This document shows positions 1 through 8,423 of a stretch of DNA of 12,372 bases, piece after piece. The stretch covers positions 1 through 12,372 of the forward strand of contig JADNRX010001227.1 in NCBI GenBank assembly GCA_015501595.1, given 5' to 3'. Positions within the stretch are counted from its first letter, which is position 1, and every line of letters begins with the position of its first letter. The position numbers were made by a program, and so were the translations under genes. This DNA is from Hymenopellis radicata (taxonomy: Eukaryota; Basidiomycota; Agaricomycetes; Agaricales; Physalacriaceae). The notes below the pieces were generated by a model. It was given only the letters and a program-made list of their open reading frames with translations, did not search any database and was not told where the DNA came from.

Positions 1-1
1 A

Positions 2-157
2 CAGTCGATTATTCCTATGGATGTTTCTTACCTCCGACATGTATGGACTTTTACTATCCGGGAACTTGGCAACCCGCACGAAGAAAAAGCCGACGCAATG
101 TTCTTTGGCGAATGTTGGACCCACAACACGCGCGCGCTGCACAATACCCTCAAGTAA
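2..157 (+). CDS. Possible 3' end of a hypothetical protein (partial)
   Basis: The reading frame starting at base 2 is open from the window edge to a TAA at 155-157, giving 51 codons without a start. The peptide is balanced and non-repetitive, with motifs such as VWTFTIREL and FFGECWTHNTRALH, and reads more like real protein than the other two forward frames, which have odd composition. It would be the C-terminus of a gene lying to the left. I do not recognise the family. The open length is short enough to occur by chance, so this is a weak call based only on composition and on the frame being open to the edge. Confidence 0.3.
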   Translation, partial: QSIIPMDVSYLRHVWTFTIRELGNPHEEKADAMFFGECWTHNTRALHNTLK

Positions 158-366
158 TGACCTTGTACAACGGGAATATCTCTCACACCTCCGCGTGAGC
201 AGTGATAAATGACCCACTAGTACACGGTTCCGTGGGCCACTGTCAGTTACGCGAGGCACCACTCGATAGAAAACTAAGTTTCATGAACATGAGATGCAAT
301 AGAATTCTAATGACACTGGGTATATACATTATTAGTTAATAGTTCTCCATCATCCGCGTCTTCGAT

Positions 367-1161
367 TCAGTAAAACGCCCGGAAACAACCGATACGGAAC
401 CTGCTCAGCCCACTATCCCACGCCGCACCAAACGTATTCCTCAGCATCACATCCTCCTCCCGCACCCTGATCGCCACCAGAATCACCGTCAGCGCGGACA
501 TGCCCGACAGCCAAAACGCGGCCACCAGCAGCCCCCCGGCGGTGCCCCAGCGCGCCGCTCTCCCGCATCCACGAGTTCCTGCCCAGCAGGCACACCGCGG
601 ATCCCGCAAAGGCGAGCACTGAACCGGTGTACGACGGGTGTCGCACGATGCTGTATGGCCCGGTCGTGATGAGGCTTGTGGTCCTGCCGCTGGGCGAGCT
701 CGAACGTGAACATCTTCCCCATTTCGCGGTAGCACAGGAGCCGGAGGGCGCAGCCGAAGATGCCGATGCTGCAGGAGAGGAAGAACGTGGGGGTGGGCTG
801 CGTGATGGGGAGGAGAGCGTGAGAGCGGGTGGTGGTGAAGGAGAGGTAGGAGAGGATGTCGTCGCTAGCGGTGAGCGAGGGGAACGCGGTACGCGAGGAT
901 GGTAGCGCATTCGCAGATGGTGACGAGCCAGTATATCACCTGTGGAGTCGTTAGAAGCTGTCGCTGTTATTATTCAAGGTATGTACTCACGTTAATAACA
1001 GGGAACATCGAGAAGACGATGCCCAGCGCGAACTCGGCTGTCCGCCAGCTGACATTCTTGGGCGTGTAGTGCTCTGTCTTGGTGGCCCTATTCGGGGGGT
1101 TTATGGCGAGATGAACACAGGTCGTCAGCGCCAGAAGAAAAGGGATCTTGATCAAAGACAT
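367..1161 (-). pseudogene. ICMT-like isoprenylcysteine carboxyl methyltransferase, frame-broken
   Basis: ICMT enzymes are multi-pass membrane proteins, usually of the endoplasmic reticulum, that methylate the C-terminal prenylcysteine of CaaX proteins using S-adenosylmethionine. Agaricomycetes carry many ICMT-like paralogues. Exon 1 (1161-991) encodes a hydrophobic N-terminus starting MSLIKIPFLLALTTCV. A 51-bp intron (990-940, GTGAGT...ACAG, phase 0) follows. Exon 2 continues with VIYWLVTICECATILAY. The family signature GPYSIVRHPSYTG is visible near 622-665, followed by a hydrophobic segment and a C-terminal AIRVREEDVMLRNTFGAAWD, matching the family's acidic EE...ML...FG...W tail. These pieces lie in different frames. 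Breaks are inferred near 882-889 (one extra base; an in-frame TAG follows), 673-677 (one extra C), 541-548 (one extra base) and 408-418 (just before a VPYRLFPGV-like end). With about four breaks no full enzyme can be made. Sequencing error is the alternative, but the two nearby long genes are unbroken. Confidence 0.8.
940..990 (-). other. Intron of the ICMT-like pseudogene
   Basis: On the minus strand the donor is GTGAGT directly after the codon for Asn57, and the acceptor is CCACAG before GTG ATA TAC. Removing 51 bp keeps the frame and joins two hydrophobic segments. The size and splice sites suit basidiomycete introns, so splicing signals survive although the coding frame does not. Confidence 0.7.
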
Positions 1162-1924
1162 GATAGTAGGCGGGATGAAGCTTAAGAAAACCCAACCCGC
1201 GACAGACGGTATTTAAAGCATTTCCTCAAGAAAGTGTCAAGGGTGCACGGTGCCGACCTGTTTTGGCGAGGAATGATGATGCACGCCGGAACGCGGCGCC
1301 ATCCGAAGTCTTCGGGGTGTGTGCGTACATTCACGTCGCTTCACTGGCATGACAGCCCGCCGTAAAACCTACTCGCGGTAGACGCCGTCCCGGGGCTAGA
1401 AGCATTGCCTTTGGAAGGCTATCCTTTGGAGAGTGGGTATTACGCGTCTTGAGTACTTACTTGGAAGGAAGGAAGAGGGAATGCGAGCCTCGTGCCTCGC
1501 GGACTCGGAAGTCGTTCCGCCCGCCGTCATGGTGCAATGGCAAACACAGCCCTCAGGCTAGCGAGTTGGTGCGAGGACCAAGGAGCACAGTCACGGCGAT
1601 CCATGTCAACCCCCCCAAAAAGGCCGTTGAAATGATGCGAATAATCGGTGCCATGAGTGGTGAAGATAATTATGTATGTCTCTGTGCTCAGAGTTGCCAA
1701 TCACGTTTGTCAAGTTGAAGACTTGATAGGAACCAATCCGGTATTGTTCAGAGTCAGTGAATCAACGCAGGGGCACAAGGCGCATACTATGAGCCGTGAG
1801 TCATTATGACGCCGCCAGACAAGGCTACTGACCTAAATGATAGTAAATCTGGAAATTCCAAAGACGCACAGCTCGACACAGCTGGCCGCCCATATTTATT
1901 GTATGGCCCCTTCCGAATGACGTC
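1162..1924. other. Stretch without a convincing gene
   Basis: Only short open frames occur. A minus-strand frame near 1654-1555 gives a 33-residue hydrophobic peptide beginning MAPIIRIIS that resembles a signal or membrane segment but stops at a TGA with no clear continuation. A plus-strand 89-codon frame (1449-1718) has no recognisable domain. Some of this may be upstream sequence of the ICMT-like pseudogene. Confidence 0.5.
1210..1217 (-). promoter_or_regulatory. TATA-like box upstream of the ICMT-like pseudogene
   Basis: The minus strand reads TTTAAATA about 50 bp upstream of the ATG at 1161, a plausible core promoter position for a fungal gene. This is judged by sequence only. Confidence 0.35.
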
Positions 1925-2185
1925 CTAATCATTGAGCTTGTCCAGTTTGAGGTATCCATCTGTCATTAGGATCCGCGATTCAAGTTTCGCAACATAAGCC
2001 CGACATACGGATGTGTACTACTTACTGTAGTTTTCATCACCGACAATAAAGGAGATGAGGCCAGTCACGTACGCGTCGAATGTGGGGTGTGTATAGTTTA
2101 GGGTGAGCGGGCTAAGATGAGTCTGCCCGTGAGAACGGGCGCGCACCTTTTGATTACCGATCGAACTTCGGCCCACAAACGAACT
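1925..2185 (-). other. Possible short spliced coding remnant, unrecognised
   Basis: On the minus strand a frame is open from 2185 to 2026 and reads HPTFDAYVTGLISFIVGDEN near its end. It meets a consensus donor GTAAGT at 2025. An acceptor preceded by a CTAAT branch-like site (CTAATGACAG, ending at 1960) would join it to a short frame ending at a TAG at 1925-1927, giving a C-terminus GYLKLDKLND. The 66-bp intron has good consensus features. No start codon with clear upstream sequence and no family are recognised. It could be the tail of a decayed gene or chance. Confidence 0.2.
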
Positions 2186-2400
2186 CTACTCTAGTCCAAT
2201 AAACATGGACGGTGAACACCATGGCTTACCGCGCATTGTAGAAATCATCTCTGAATAAGATAACCAGTGCCCAATTTAAATCTCCAAACATCGCGTAAAG
2301 TTACAACAATGAACAATACAAAATGGAACGCTATACATCAGCCATATCTCTGACTCAAGTGACACATCGTACAGCCAACTCCAACATCAGAAGTCGATAT

Positions 2401-3421
2401 TCAATCCACGTACGCGTCCAGCGACAGAACGTCCGACCAATCAGCATCAATCTCCTCCGGCACGTCAAGCTCAACGTGAGGTTCCGTCATACTCATCCGC
2501 GTATCCATCGAGGACTCAACGCTAGTCGATTCTGTATTGAAACGACTTATAGACGGCGCCGAGAACGAGGGCGGAACGCAAGGCAGTGCGTGGGTGTGGG
2601 ACATTGACAACAAGGCAGGGAGCGATTGGGTCGTGTCGCTAATTTTCAAGTTACTCAGAGATGCGGCGATAGTGCTCGGCGCAGAACGTGTGCACGGAAA
2701 TGGCGTGTTGATGAACGACGGAGTATATCTGAGTTTTCCGGGCCGAGAGGAGGAGGATTTGGCAAAGGCGGGAGGAGGAGGCGTGGAATGGCTGTATGGC
2801 GGGAGCGCTTCGGTCCAGCATTGAGAGGTAGGCGTTGTCGGAACGTTGTCATAGCTGTGATGATCGTCGTGGTCGTAGTCGTCATCTTCGTCGTCGTCTG
2901 GATTCTGGATGACAAGGGACTTGATAGTACCCCACGCGGACTGTCTATCAAAGACAGCGCGCGCCTCGTACTCGTCATCGTGGCAGTCTTCAAACGCTTG
3001 GCGGACGAGGGCGACAATGTCTGTATGTGTGGCGCGATTCTTGAGAATGATTGGGAACCATCTAGTTGAACGACGGCGTCTGTGGCGGACTTGCTTTGGT
3101 TTTGGGGATGGAGTACTAGCGTCTGATGGAGCGTTATTGGGTATAGACGAGCGTATGTTTGTTTCCTGCTTGGAGATGTCTAGCACGGAGTATACGCGAG
3201 CTGTCACGCCCGCCGTTAATAGAAGCACGAAATGTATATGGCGGCGAGAAGAGCTTACGCGAAACTTGATGATATCCGCGCTCAATGTCAGGCTCGGCGT
3301 TGGGATGACTTGTGGGATCTAGTTTTGATGGAGGAGGATGGAAGATGGAGAAGCAGACGCGGCACAGGCAGTGGTAGATGTATAAGACGGCAGAAATGGT
3401 AGCATCCAGAAGACGGGTCAT
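2401..3421 (-). CDS. Uncharacterised 320-residue protein with N-terminal hydrophobic segment and low-complexity C-terminal half
   Basis: Two exons are inferred: 3421-3259 (54 codons plus one base) and 3200-2401, separated by a 58-bp intron with donor GTAAGC and acceptor GACAG. Splicing joins the two frames precisely and gives 320 residues. I chose the ATG at 3421 because it starts a compact exon with MTRLLDATISAVLYIYHCLC. Residues 5-27 are hydrophobic and could be a membrane anchor or signal segment. A basic cluster RHRRRR (about 93-98) could be a nuclear signal. The best-ordered region is about 100-155, with WFPIILKNRATHTDIVALV followed by an acidic run of Asp/Glu/His (about 156-168). The rest is Ser/Pro/Thr-rich and looks disordered, ending in an acidic DVPEEIDADWSDVLSLDAYVD-like tail. 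I do not recognise a family. It is divergently placed to the membrane-protein gene at 3896. A lone upstream ATG frame at 3650 is less convincing. Confidence 0.7.
3201..3258 (-). other. Intron of the 320-residue protein gene
   Basis: The donor GTAAGC and acceptor GTGACAG bound 58 bp, with a CTATTAAC element about 16 bp before the acceptor that could be the branch site. Reading through without splicing also stays open in the downstream frame from 3285, so an alternative unspliced start is possible but would lack the upstream exon. Confidence 0.65.
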
Positions 3422-3895
3422 ACTGAGCAAGTGTGGCGAGCAAGTCGATAGTCGAAGTTGAACCACAGAACATGAATCTGATCGACGGAGATGTCGGGTA
3501 TGACAAAAATATGTCACGGACCGGATTTCCGATAACTTTGTGGTGGGGGGTCGTGCGACCGTCCCAGAAGCACAGGACAAGGACAAAGACAATTACTCGG
3601 CTCGAATACCAGCGGATATCGAGCGTCATGGGAGCTGGAAAGGCCGCCATGCGCAGCTATGACGATGGATGGAGAACTGCAAGCGGTGCATCAAAATTGC
3701 TGCGGTTAAATCCGTCGGGAGGCTGTGCCACATGGGAAAAGCGTGACGGCGTATCATGTCACAGCCGCCCTTCTCGTTTCACCGTCTTCGCTTTTGCTCA
3801 CCGTTCACGGCGACGTCCAGCGTTCTCTCCTCATCGCCTCACACGGCGTCGACAGCCTTTTATTACCCTAGAGTCTCTGCGGAGCACCATCCCAC
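3422..3895. promoter_or_regulatory. Divergent upstream region between two genes
   Basis: This 474-bp stretch separates the start codons of the minus-strand gene (3421) and the plus-strand gene (3896), so it should hold both promoters. A TTTTATTA element at 3858-3865 lies 31-38 bp before the plus-strand ATG and is a TATA-like candidate. On the minus strand an A/T-rich CATATTTTTG lies around 3505-3514. Open frames inside it have no recognised domains. Confidence 0.45.
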
Positions 3896-5069
3896 ATGAA
3901 GTCGTCTCGTAATCTCCTTCTTTCATGCCTCCTGGCCGTTGCATTTGCCAACGCAGCACATGCTCTGGAGCCACGGCAGAGTAATATCCTTACCCTTCCC
4001 AGCGGTGGTGGTGAAACGACTACAACAGGGGGTACAACGACCCAGCAGACGACAACCACCTCCACTTCAACCACAGCGGCCACAACAGAGAAGACATCGA
4101 CAACGTCTACTTCACTGTCCACAACGACGACGTCCGACAAACCGACGTCACAGCCGCCAACCACAACCGCCACGACCACCAATGCCCCACCCCAGCCGAG
4201 CACTACCCAGGTGGTAACCACCAACTCGCAGGGAGAGGATGTAACAATTACCATCACAAACACCAATTCCGCCACCGACACATCGACCTCGGCCTCGTCT
4301 ACTGCGTCGAGCGGGTCGTCGTCGTCGGATAACTCTGATTCAGGCCTAGGTACAGGCTCTATTGTTGGTATCGCAGTGGCGGGCGGGGTCGCTGTGCTCG
4401 GTGTTATTGCCTTTGTTATCTGGAAGTTCACCAGAAAGCGCTTTAACGACTTTGATGATAGTACGTTTGATTATCATTTATTTTGCCGTATCCTAACTTG
4501 TTCACTTAGGCGAAGCCATACAATGGCCCGAGCTTAACGCTCATGGCGGCGCTGCTCCCGACACCCATCCCCTTCCCACACACAACACCGGTCGAGCTGG
4601 ATTCGGCACGGATTCGGAAGTCTCCCTCTCCCGCGCACCCTCCCAAACCGGCACCAATTACTCTACCCCAGATCTTGGTGCCCACAATGATCCATACGCC
4701 GTTCCTCCTTTACCGCACTTAAACCCAGGCCAACCACTACCCTACCACGACGATCCCAACGCCGTTGGTGCTTACTATGATCCCTATCGCGGTCCCATAC
4801 CAAATACCTTTGAGCAGGGAGCGGGTGGTGAAGTTTACCCTATGACCCAGATGGGACGTGCAAGTCCCGCGCCTGGCGCAGCGCTAGCATATCCCGATGT
4901 AGGAGGCCGCGCAAGTCCTGGACCACAGGCTGCTTACGGCGGTCGTTCCAGTCCAGGGCCCCAAGCGGCCTATGGGATGGGTATGGGGCGTACAACGTCT
5001 CCGGGCCCTCAAATGGCGTACGGGCGTTCATCGCCAGGGCCGCAGGCAGCGTACGGCGGTGCACGGTAG
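3896..5069 (+). CDS. Secreted/single-pass membrane Ser/Thr-rich protein with repetitive cytoplasmic tail
   Basis: Two exons, 3896-4460 and 4510-5069, give 374 residues. Domains in order: a signal peptide (about 1-24, hydrophobic LLLSCLLAVAFANAAHA); a Thr/Ser-rich, likely heavily O-glycosylated ectodomain (about 40-150); one membrane helix (about 155-178, SIVGIAVAGGVAVLGVIAFV) flanked by the stop-transfer motif TRKR; and a cytoplasmic tail containing FNDFDDS joined at the splice to EAIQWPELNAHGG. This layout is common among Agaricomycete plasma-membrane proteins resembling Mid2/SKG6-type cell-wall sensors. That role is inferred from architecture, not from a catalytic motif. The last 55 or so residues contain repeated SPGPQ-A-YG units. 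The start has a good context (CCCACATG) and the frame is intact. It is divergent from the 320-residue gene. Signalling partners are unknown. Confidence 0.8.
4461..4509 (+). other. Intron of the Ser/Thr-rich membrane protein gene
   Basis: The donor GTACGT, a CCTAAC branch-like site and the acceptor ACTTAG delimit 49 bp. Removal places the codon AGC at the junction and opens a 560-bp second exon. Without splicing the frame stops at 4537, shortly after the membrane helix, and the tail would be lost. Confidence 0.8.
4903..5064 (+). repeat. In-frame tandem repeats encoding SPGPQxAYG
   Basis: About four diverged units encode peptides of the form (G)R-S/A/T-SPGPQ-A/M-AYG, at the C-terminus of the membrane protein. 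Units differ at the nucleotide level (GGACCACAGGCTGCTTACGG, GGGCCCCAAGCGGCCTATGG and others), so the peptide is kept while synonymous sites vary. An earlier degenerate unit, RASPAPGAALAYP, precedes them. Confidence 0.8.
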
Positions 5070-5495
5070 TCCCCACCGCTATTGTACATATTCCCCTTAC
5101 CCTTATTGTCATACCCAACACACACACACTGCACGCTCTCACCAAAAGGTTACCATACTCTCCATCCTGGTGGTGGCGTACATCGTTCATTTAATTATTG
5201 TCTTTCTAATCTCAGTTCGTTGTCTTGTTATTATCCTCATGGACCACGTATCTCTTTACTGGACCCAATCACACACATTCGTTACGAAGCATCCGGGTCT
5301 AGATTCTTGGTTGCTGTCGGGCTGCGCAGTGATATTGGCTTTCTGTTGGACGTTGCCCCTTGCTACATGCCTCCCCGTTCTGTCCGCGGAGTATCATACA
5401 CTTGTGCTTTATGCGGCTTTTACGCCATGTCTATGCGAATATCATTCCAAACTACGAGCCAGGCAATGTGAGAAGAAATCCTAGCCAAGTGGAAC

Positions 5496-5517
5496 GAGTA
5501 TGAGTATGAGTATGAGT
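5496..5517. repeat. Short GAGTAT microsatellite
   Basis: Three perfect GAGTAT units plus a partial GAGT. On the minus strand it reads as a CATACT-type tract and lies about 260-280 bp past the LINE stop codon, so it could be the tandem-repeat tail of the element. That link is inference. Confidence 0.7.
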
Positions 5518-5732
5518 TGGGGCTGACCACCTCTGCCGCATATTATAGCAAACAGTCGTGGCTCCGCGCTCACGTGTCCCGGCCACACGCTCGCGGTCAT
5601 CAAGCAATGTCGCATGTGAGTGGGCACTCAAGTTGCCGTCGTTTGCATACACTACTTGACAAGTGACGGATGACTACCAGACCCCATGGCAGCCACCCCA
5701 ATTAAGCCGGATTTTCTCGCTGTTTTCAAGAG

Positions 5733-5751
5733 GGTAGTTCAAGGGACTACC
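5733..5751. repeat. Inverted repeat in the presumed LINE 3' UTR
   Basis: GGTAGT and ACTACC are separated by a 7-base loop, about 30-45 bp downstream of the LINE stop on the minus strand. Some LINE 3' ends fold into stem-loops recognised by their reverse transcriptase. Six base pairs is weak evidence. Confidence 0.3.
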
Positions 5752-5777
5752 ACCCACTACTACACGTCAATGCACAA

Positions 5778-6548
5778 TTAGCCAAACCCACGCCCTGCCA
5801 AAGCGACATAGTCATCTTGATCCCAGAGGTCCTGAGCGTCTTCTCCTTCCGCCACGTCGTCGTCGTCCGTGCCATCGTCATCGATAGAGTCATCCACCTC
5901 ATTGTGGCTTCCCTCATACAACGCCCGCGCCGGCACAAACATCGCAGACTCATCAAACAGTGAGAACACGTCAGAGACATACTGACCAAAACGAGCACAC
6001 GCCCGCTCCGATGACAGTAGTGTGTGCAATATGAAAAATCCCTGTCCTGTTTCGCGCATTACTCTCCAACTGACTTCTCTAGCCTCCAGATCCGACCAGA
6101 AGCTAGCGCGTAACGTCACCAGGGAGCGGGACTCATTGCACACAAGCAGAGCATGAACCTCATCTTCTACGCATGTTCGGCAGAAACGACAGAGCCTCCA
6201 CTCACGCGGAACGGGTCTTCTTCTCTGGCCATCACCCCTTCGTAGGACCTCTACCGCCAAACGGTGATTCGAGGCCACCAGCCGTCCCAGAGCTCGGCGG
6301 TGATCAGGGTTCGCGACACCCGTCCACGGCTGTCTCTTCACAAAATATAGCCGGCCGTGCTCCCTTTTTCTGTCCAGTTTTGCTCGAACCTCCCGAAACC
6401 GCTGATGGAGCATCCACAGGCGGGGTGAACTCAACACTGTGCCCTCGACCCAGGCATCACATGCACGATACACCCGATCTACGACTTCATTGAACCACTC
6501 CTTCGTCTTCATCTCACGCCCATCCCAACTCGGCGCCACGACCGACAC
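5778..6548 (-). mobile_element. 5'-truncated LINE (non-LTR retrotransposon) polyprotein C-terminus with CCHC zinc motif
   Basis: The open frame ends at a TAA (5778-5780). It matches the region after the reverse transcriptase core in basidiomycete LINE polyproteins: a segment HRRALGRLVASNHRLAVEVL, then RLCRFC...VEDEVHALLVC with Cys120, Cys123, His132 and Cys137 (CX2C-X8-H-X4-C), then an LRASFWSDLE-like helix and a region ending in SAMFVPA. Residue numbers assume the GTG at 6548. The last 40 or so residues are acidic. There is no ATG near the beginning; the frame opens just after a TAA near 6582, so the reverse transcriptase and endonuclease domains are absent. This fits 5' truncation during target-primed reverse transcription, or later erosion. 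Inside the fragment the frame is unbroken, suggesting a fairly recent insertion or a chance-preserved piece. Confidence 0.8.
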
Positions 6549-6584
6549 GATGATGCGGGTATGACAGGCAGGAGGTACTTATCA

Positions 6585-8423
6585 TGATTACTTTCTCAGG
6601 TATAATCCTTCCTCTCAGATGCAGCAATGGCTCTGGCAAAGCTAAATGACCAGTGGTATGCCAGTTATTAGACGGCCCCGCACGAGACATCCCTGGATAT
6701 CGAGAATGGTTCGAGGATTCACTCGCACTCGAAGTGGCTGTTGTCGGTATGGAGAAGGAGTCCCGTCTTTTGTAGACCTTTCTGCTCAGTTCGTTATTGA
6801 CTGCCTGTAGGCGCTGCGTTCCATAAATCACCTGCCAAGGGCGGCCAGGATGGCGCTCTGCTCAGACCGCACAATTGCCTGGATCCCATTTGAACACGCC
6901 CCGCCCCACGTTTGATAGATTACGGAATCGGTGGAGAGGTATTAACCAGGATGGCACGGCCAACAACAACAAGTACGGAAAGTACCATTGCATATGTACG
7001 ACAGAGGTACACTTTGGTCCTCGCTTCCTCTTCTACTTATTCATACATCTCATCGTCAGGCTATCTCTAAAATTGCAAATGGCGACTACGACGCGCTCTC
7101 AGATGGCAATCTCCTTTTGACTGTGGACACTACAGTACAGGATGTCGGTACCGTCCTCAAGATGACCGTAGGAGCTCGGGCCAGTGATAACAAGTGCAAG
7201 CGATGAGCTGAGGTTGACGACAGCCTGCTACGCCATAAAAAGCACCGTTAGAGGTGGAATGAGCTTTCTACAAGAGACATTGTCGAACGATCGTTCGAGT
7301 GTCAGTTGATGGTTCTCTCGTGGCATATTGGGAGTTTGACGGGAGAATCTCTCCGGAAACCACTGTGTCCGCCGTTGGCCTTAAGCTTCAAGCTTGCCGA
7401 CAACGATTAATTAGAGTGGTACTCTGCATACGAGGCCCGCACAAAGTCGCCTTAATCTCCACAGACTTTGTACCGCATGAACCTTCTAAAACGGCGTTCA
7501 AACATGCCCTAAAACTCAAAGGTTAACGGACTGTTGATACAGGTAAACGCCGCGCGCTAATATTGAAGCAGTCGAGAGAAGGTGCCATGTCGAGTAGTGG
7601 AGCCAATCATAACAGCGTAAACCAATGCATGTCTTGCAGTTGCGTTCGAGGTGACCGCCGTCTATCTCATCAATTGGTATCTCGAGCTCGAGGTCTCGCG
7701 CGTAACAGAGCAGGCAATGCAGCGGTACATTGATCAGCGGTAACCTAGCACGCAGAAGTGGTACGCGGCCATTCCCAGCGTCAAAAGGATGAAGTGACAG
7801 GAAAACGTCCGAGATCCACGCCGAACGGGTCGAGCGAATCGGCAAGGGCGCGCTAAAGAACGCGACACATGAGTCGTAATGCGCAAGACACAGAACGAGT
7901 GACATACTGTAAATACAGAACATACTCCTCGTCCACAGACCAGAAGGGGCAGATCTGTGTATGTGCACCACTCTGCGTGCACAACGCCACTGTTTTCTTG
8001 CTTCGAGCACGCGTCATACCGACGTTAACGTATGTAACCGGCCAAGCAGGCGGAGCGGCGGCCCCTCCTCCTTTCAGCACGCCACCTTTCGCTTCCGTCG
8101 TGGGGAGAATCTGCTGTGTGCGCATGAGCCTCCCGTGGACCGCGCATATCCACGCTGGTGTTATAGGGTCTCTGATTGCGAGGCTGAGATCACGTCATGC
8201 AAGGCCTGGATGAACGTCAGCCGAACTGTTGTGCTTATGTCGGTGTGGTGGACGCAACTTGAGCAGTGTCGTGGAGCTCAATGTGGCCAATCGAGTGAGA
8301 TCTGAGTCACGAGACTAGGTCGGTCTCGGCGATTAGATTAGACATCAACATGGCAAGAAGTTTGTTTAAAGTTCAACCTCCTTTTACCGCTTGGGTTGCC
8401 TTTCAACTTGTTCAACCACCACC
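6585..8423. other. Long stretch without a recognised gene
   Basis: Several moderate open frames occur. On the minus strand 6514-6831 overlaps the LINE end. On the plus strand 6988-7206 contains ISKIANGDYDALSDGNLLL and 7299-7526 contains VAYWEFDGRISPE. On the minus strand 7516-8010 (164 codons) contains LELEIPIDEIDGGHLERNC. None shows a domain I recognise, and I could not join them by convincing introns. The plus-strand pair 6988-7206 and 7299-7526 reads somewhat protein-like and may be eroded pieces of one gene. A perfect palindrome lies at 7283-7298. Confidence 0.4.
7283..7298. repeat. Perfect 16-bp palindrome
   Basis: The sequence TCGAACGATCGTTCGA equals its own reverse complement with no loop. 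Flanking bases do not extend the symmetry. Such a site can bind a dimeric regulator or arise by chance; no adjacent gene is clear. Confidence 0.75.

Larger units (their letters stand above)
5070..5777. other. Non-coding stretch: 3' region of the membrane protein gene and 3' side of the LINE fragment
   Basis: The first part is T/C-rich and probably the 3' UTR of the plus-strand gene. A 129-codon plus-strand frame (5082-5471) has no recognisable domain and looks like chance. A GAGTAT hexamer repeat lies at 5496-5517. On the minus strand, 5777 downward would be the 3' UTR of the LINE fragment and includes the short inverted repeat GGTAGT/ACTACC at 5733-5751. Confidence 0.5.

Noticed and set aside
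1449..1660. Possible mating pheromone precursor near an ICMT-like gene
   Set aside because: ICMT would methylate such a peptide, so I looked for a short frame ending in a CaaX motif. No frame with a clean start and a CaaX end was found.
2537..3069. Overlapping plus-strand frames of 95 and 147 codons
   Set aside because: They are antisense shadows of the intact 320-residue gene and contain low-complexity Val/Ile runs opposite its Asp codons.
3868..4431. 187-codon minus-strand frame rich in Val and Asp
   Set aside because: It is the antisense of the Thr/Ser-rich ectodomain; its Val/Asp bias mirrors ACN/TCN codons on the other strand.
5082..5471. 129-codon plus-strand frame after the membrane protein gene
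   Set aside because: No domain, composition typical of T/C-rich 3' UTR, and it lies directly after a complete gene.
6549..6831. Upstream extension of the LINE fragment
   Set aside because: The frame is blocked by a TAA near 6582, and the other frames upstream show no reverse transcriptase motifs.
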